Positions 5,928 through 7,532 of a DNA stretch of 7,532 nt are shown in pieces (the stretch's first letter is position 1; each line of letters starts with the position of its first letter). Made by a program: the position numbers and the translations under genes. This stretch comes from an uncultured bacterium (GTDB lineage: Bacteria; Patescibacteriota; Patescibacteriia; Patescibacteriales; Patescibacteriaceae): NCBI GenBank assembly GCA_937868555.1, contig CALMNI010000140.1:1-7532 (forward strand), in the 5' to 3' direction. Under the pieces are notes generated by a model, which searched no databases, was not told where the DNA came from, and worked only from the letters and a program-made list of their open reading frames with translations.

Positions 5928-7472
5928 ATGGACTATTTAAAAGTAAGCAAAGCAACCGATCTCCAAGGCACAGATAAGCGCTGGTATCGTTTTTTGGAAA
6001 TGCTTCCGGGATTGCTTTCCTGGGGAACGATAGTGGCCTTGTTGATTTTATCGTATGCGCAGCCCGTAGGGACGGCTATTTTTATTATTTTGTTTGATAT
6101 TTATTGGTTGTTCTTAGTGGTTTTTTTGGGGATTCATTTATTGGTATCCTATCGCTTGATGAAAAAACAGCTGGCAGTTGACTGGAAGAGCAAGGCGCTG
6201 GCGCAAAACGGTTGGAAGGATCTCTATCATGTTGTCATTATCCCAACCTATACCGAGAGTTTGACTGTTATGCGCTCGACCCTTGAGGGAGTGTTGGCTT
6301 CAGATTATCCCCGCGATCGTTTTATTGTTGTTGTTGCAATGGAGGAAAGGGCCGGCGAAGCAGGCGTTGAACGCGCAAAAATTATTGAAACAGAATACAA
6401 AGAAAAATTTGGACGTTTTCTTATTACCGTACATCCAGATGGTATTGAAGGAGAATTAAAGGGCAAGGGCGCTAACCAAGCCTGGGCGGCCAAAGAATTA
6501 AAGCGCCTTATTATTGATCCCGAAAAAATTGATTACGATAAAATTTTAGTCAGTGTTTTTGATGCGGATACAGTTGCTTATCCAGATTATTTTTATTGTT
6601 TGACTTATTATTTCCTTACTGTTGAACATCCCTACCGTTCTAGCTTCCAGCCTATCCCTGTCTACCATAATAATTTGTGGCAAGCTCCTTTTTTTGCGCG
6701 CGTCGCTGCTTTTTCTAATACTTTTTGGCAAATGATGCAGCAATTGCGTCCGGAAAAACTAGCGACGTATTCATCCCATTCAATGACCTGGCGGGCTTTA
6801 GTGGATATTGGTTTTTGGTCTACGAATATGGTGAGCGAAGATTCAAGAATTTTTTGGCATTGTTTTTGCTACTATAAAGGAGACTATAGAGTTGAGCCCA
6901 TGTATTTCCCCGTATCAATGGATATTTGCATGGACAAAGGCGTGTGGCGGACGGGCGGGAATTTGTATAGACAGCAGCGCCGCTGGGGCTGGGGAGTAGA
7001 GAATATTCCTTATCTGTTGTTTAATACGGGCAAGCAATGGCCAACGCTTCCGGGCAGTGCAAAAAAACGCTATCTGAATCATATTTTTGTGCAGCTGTAT
7101 GGTTTTCATTCTTGGGCGACGAATGCTTTGATTACTTCTATTTTAGGCTGGCTGCCCTTGCTGCTGGGCGGCGATAGATTTAACGCGACTGTTCTTTCAA
7201 GCAATTTGCCGGGAGTGACTAAGTTTTTTATGACCTTAGCAATGGTTGGTATGATTTTGTCGGCTGTTATTTCGGTTCTTATTTTGCCGACCGGTAAAAA
7301 ACCAGCTTGGTGGAAATATATTGTCATGCTTGTTCAGTGGATATTCTTGCCGGTTGTTATTATTCTATTCGGCGCTATTCCCGGTCTTGAAGCGCAAACG
7401 CGTCTTATGTTCGGCAAGTATATGGGCTTTTGGGTAACCCCGAAGCATAGGGAAAGCGAAGAACAGATTTAA
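5928..7472 (+). CDS. Processive-type family 2 membrane glycosyltransferase
   Basis: A 514-residue inner-membrane glycosyltransferase with the cellulose/hyaluronan synthase plan: it would take a nucleotide sugar in the cytoplasm and may extrude the growing glycan. Two N-terminal membrane segments (about 29-46 and 48-76) precede a GT-A catalytic domain (about 98-360). Catalytic landmarks are VVIIPTYTES (102-111), GKGANQAW (179-186), the metal-binding DxD in FDADT (D212, D214), SED (303-305, D305 the likely catalytic base) and QQRRW (349-353), the Q(Q/R)xRW acceptor/product-site motif. C-terminal hydrophobic segments lie at about 388-412, 432-453 and 461-484. All key residues are present, so it is probably active. 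Sugar and product cannot be read from the sequence. The ATG has no Shine-Dalgarno site and follows the palindromic element by 11 bases, so the element could affect its translation or expression relative to upstream genes. No clear terminator follows in the remaining 60 bases. Confidence 0.87.
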   Translation: MDYLKVSKATDLQGTDKRWYRFLEMLPGLLSWGTIVALLILSYAQPVGTAIFIILFDIYWLFLVVFLGIHLLVSYRLMKKQLAVDWKSKALAQNGWKDLYHVVIIPTYTESLTVMRSTLEGVLASDYPRDRFIVVVAMEERAGEAGVERAKIIETEYKEKFGRFLITVHPDGIEGELKGKGANQAWAAKELKRLIIDPEKIDYDKILVSVFDADTVAYPDYFYCLTYYFLTVEHPYRSSFQPIPVYHNNLWQAPFFARVAAFSNTFWQMMQQLRPEKLATYSSHSMTWRALVDIGFWSTNMVSEDSRIFWHCFCYYKGDYRVEPMYFPVSMDICMDKGVWRTGGNLYRQQRRWGWGVENIPYLLFNTGKQWPTLPGSAKKRYLNHIFVQLYGFHSWATNALITSILGWLPLLLGGDRFNATVLSSNLPGVTKFFMTLAMVGMILSAVISVLILPTGKKPAWWKYIVMLVQWIFLPVVIILFGAIPGLEAQTRLMFGKYMGFWVTPKHRESEEQI

Positions 7473-7475
7473 TTC

Positions 7476-7504
7476 TTGACTTTTAAATCCAGATTAAGCA
7501 CAAT
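7476..7504 (+). promoter_or_regulatory. Possible weak promoter for a gene beyond the window
   Basis: TTGACT (7476-7481) matches the -35 consensus at five of six positions. CACAAT (7499-7504) lies 17 bases downstream and matches the -10 consensus at four of six. This is in the AT-rich tail after the last gene, where such matches arise easily by chance, and no downstream gene is visible to support it. Confidence 0.2.
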
Positions 7505-7532
7505 AACTAAAATTTTGTTTTTTAAATAAATA

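Overview
The window reads as a stretch of a bacterial chromosome, most likely from the Candidate Phyla Radiation (Patescibacteria). The evidence is indirect. The gene set and wording of the proteins fit that group: a sigma-region-4/HARE-HTH protein, a split HerA/VirD4-type ATPase module with a CxxC-x17-CxxC zinc ribbon, and a cellulose-synthase-like membrane glycosyltransferase. Base composition is moderate and AT-leaning, coding is dense, all five genes lie on the + strand and all end in TAA, and none has a convincing Shine-Dalgarno site. No rRNA or marker gene is present, so a finer assignment is not possible.

Layout. Positions 1-71 hold no gene I can support. Positions 72-1292 encode a DNA-binding protein that joins a sigma-70 region 4 domain to a HARE-HTH and a second winged-helix-like domain; it lacks sigma region 2. 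A strong intrinsic terminator (1307-1350) ends this unit. A good -10 box (1387-1392) follows, so close to the next ATG (1399) that the transcript is predicted to be leaderless.

The second unit is a probable four-gene operon. Its first two genes are a membrane-anchored accessory protein (1399-3036) and a HerA/VirD4-type ATPase (3040-5163), three bases apart. Together they look like one DNA- or protein-translocating machine whose N-terminal part and motor are on separate chains. Three bases later comes a DUF1361 multi-pass membrane protein (5167-5871), then a processive-type family 2 membrane glycosyltransferase (5928-7472). The junction of the last two genes is occupied by a 101-bp palindromic element (5816-5916) that can fold into a cloverleaf. 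It supplies the last 17 or so codons and the stop codon of the DUF1361 gene and ends 11 bases before the glycosyltransferase ATG.

How the genes may work together: the ATPase pair is probably a membrane translocation motor, and the last two genes are likely to act on a surface glycan at the cytoplasmic membrane. Nothing in the sequence shows a functional link between the two pairs beyond probable co-transcription. No relaxase, pilin, other conjugation gene, CRISPR array, transposase or RNA gene was seen. The most unusual items are the cloverleaf element that has become part of a gene, the sigma-region-4/HARE fusion, and the split zinc-ribbon ATPase module.
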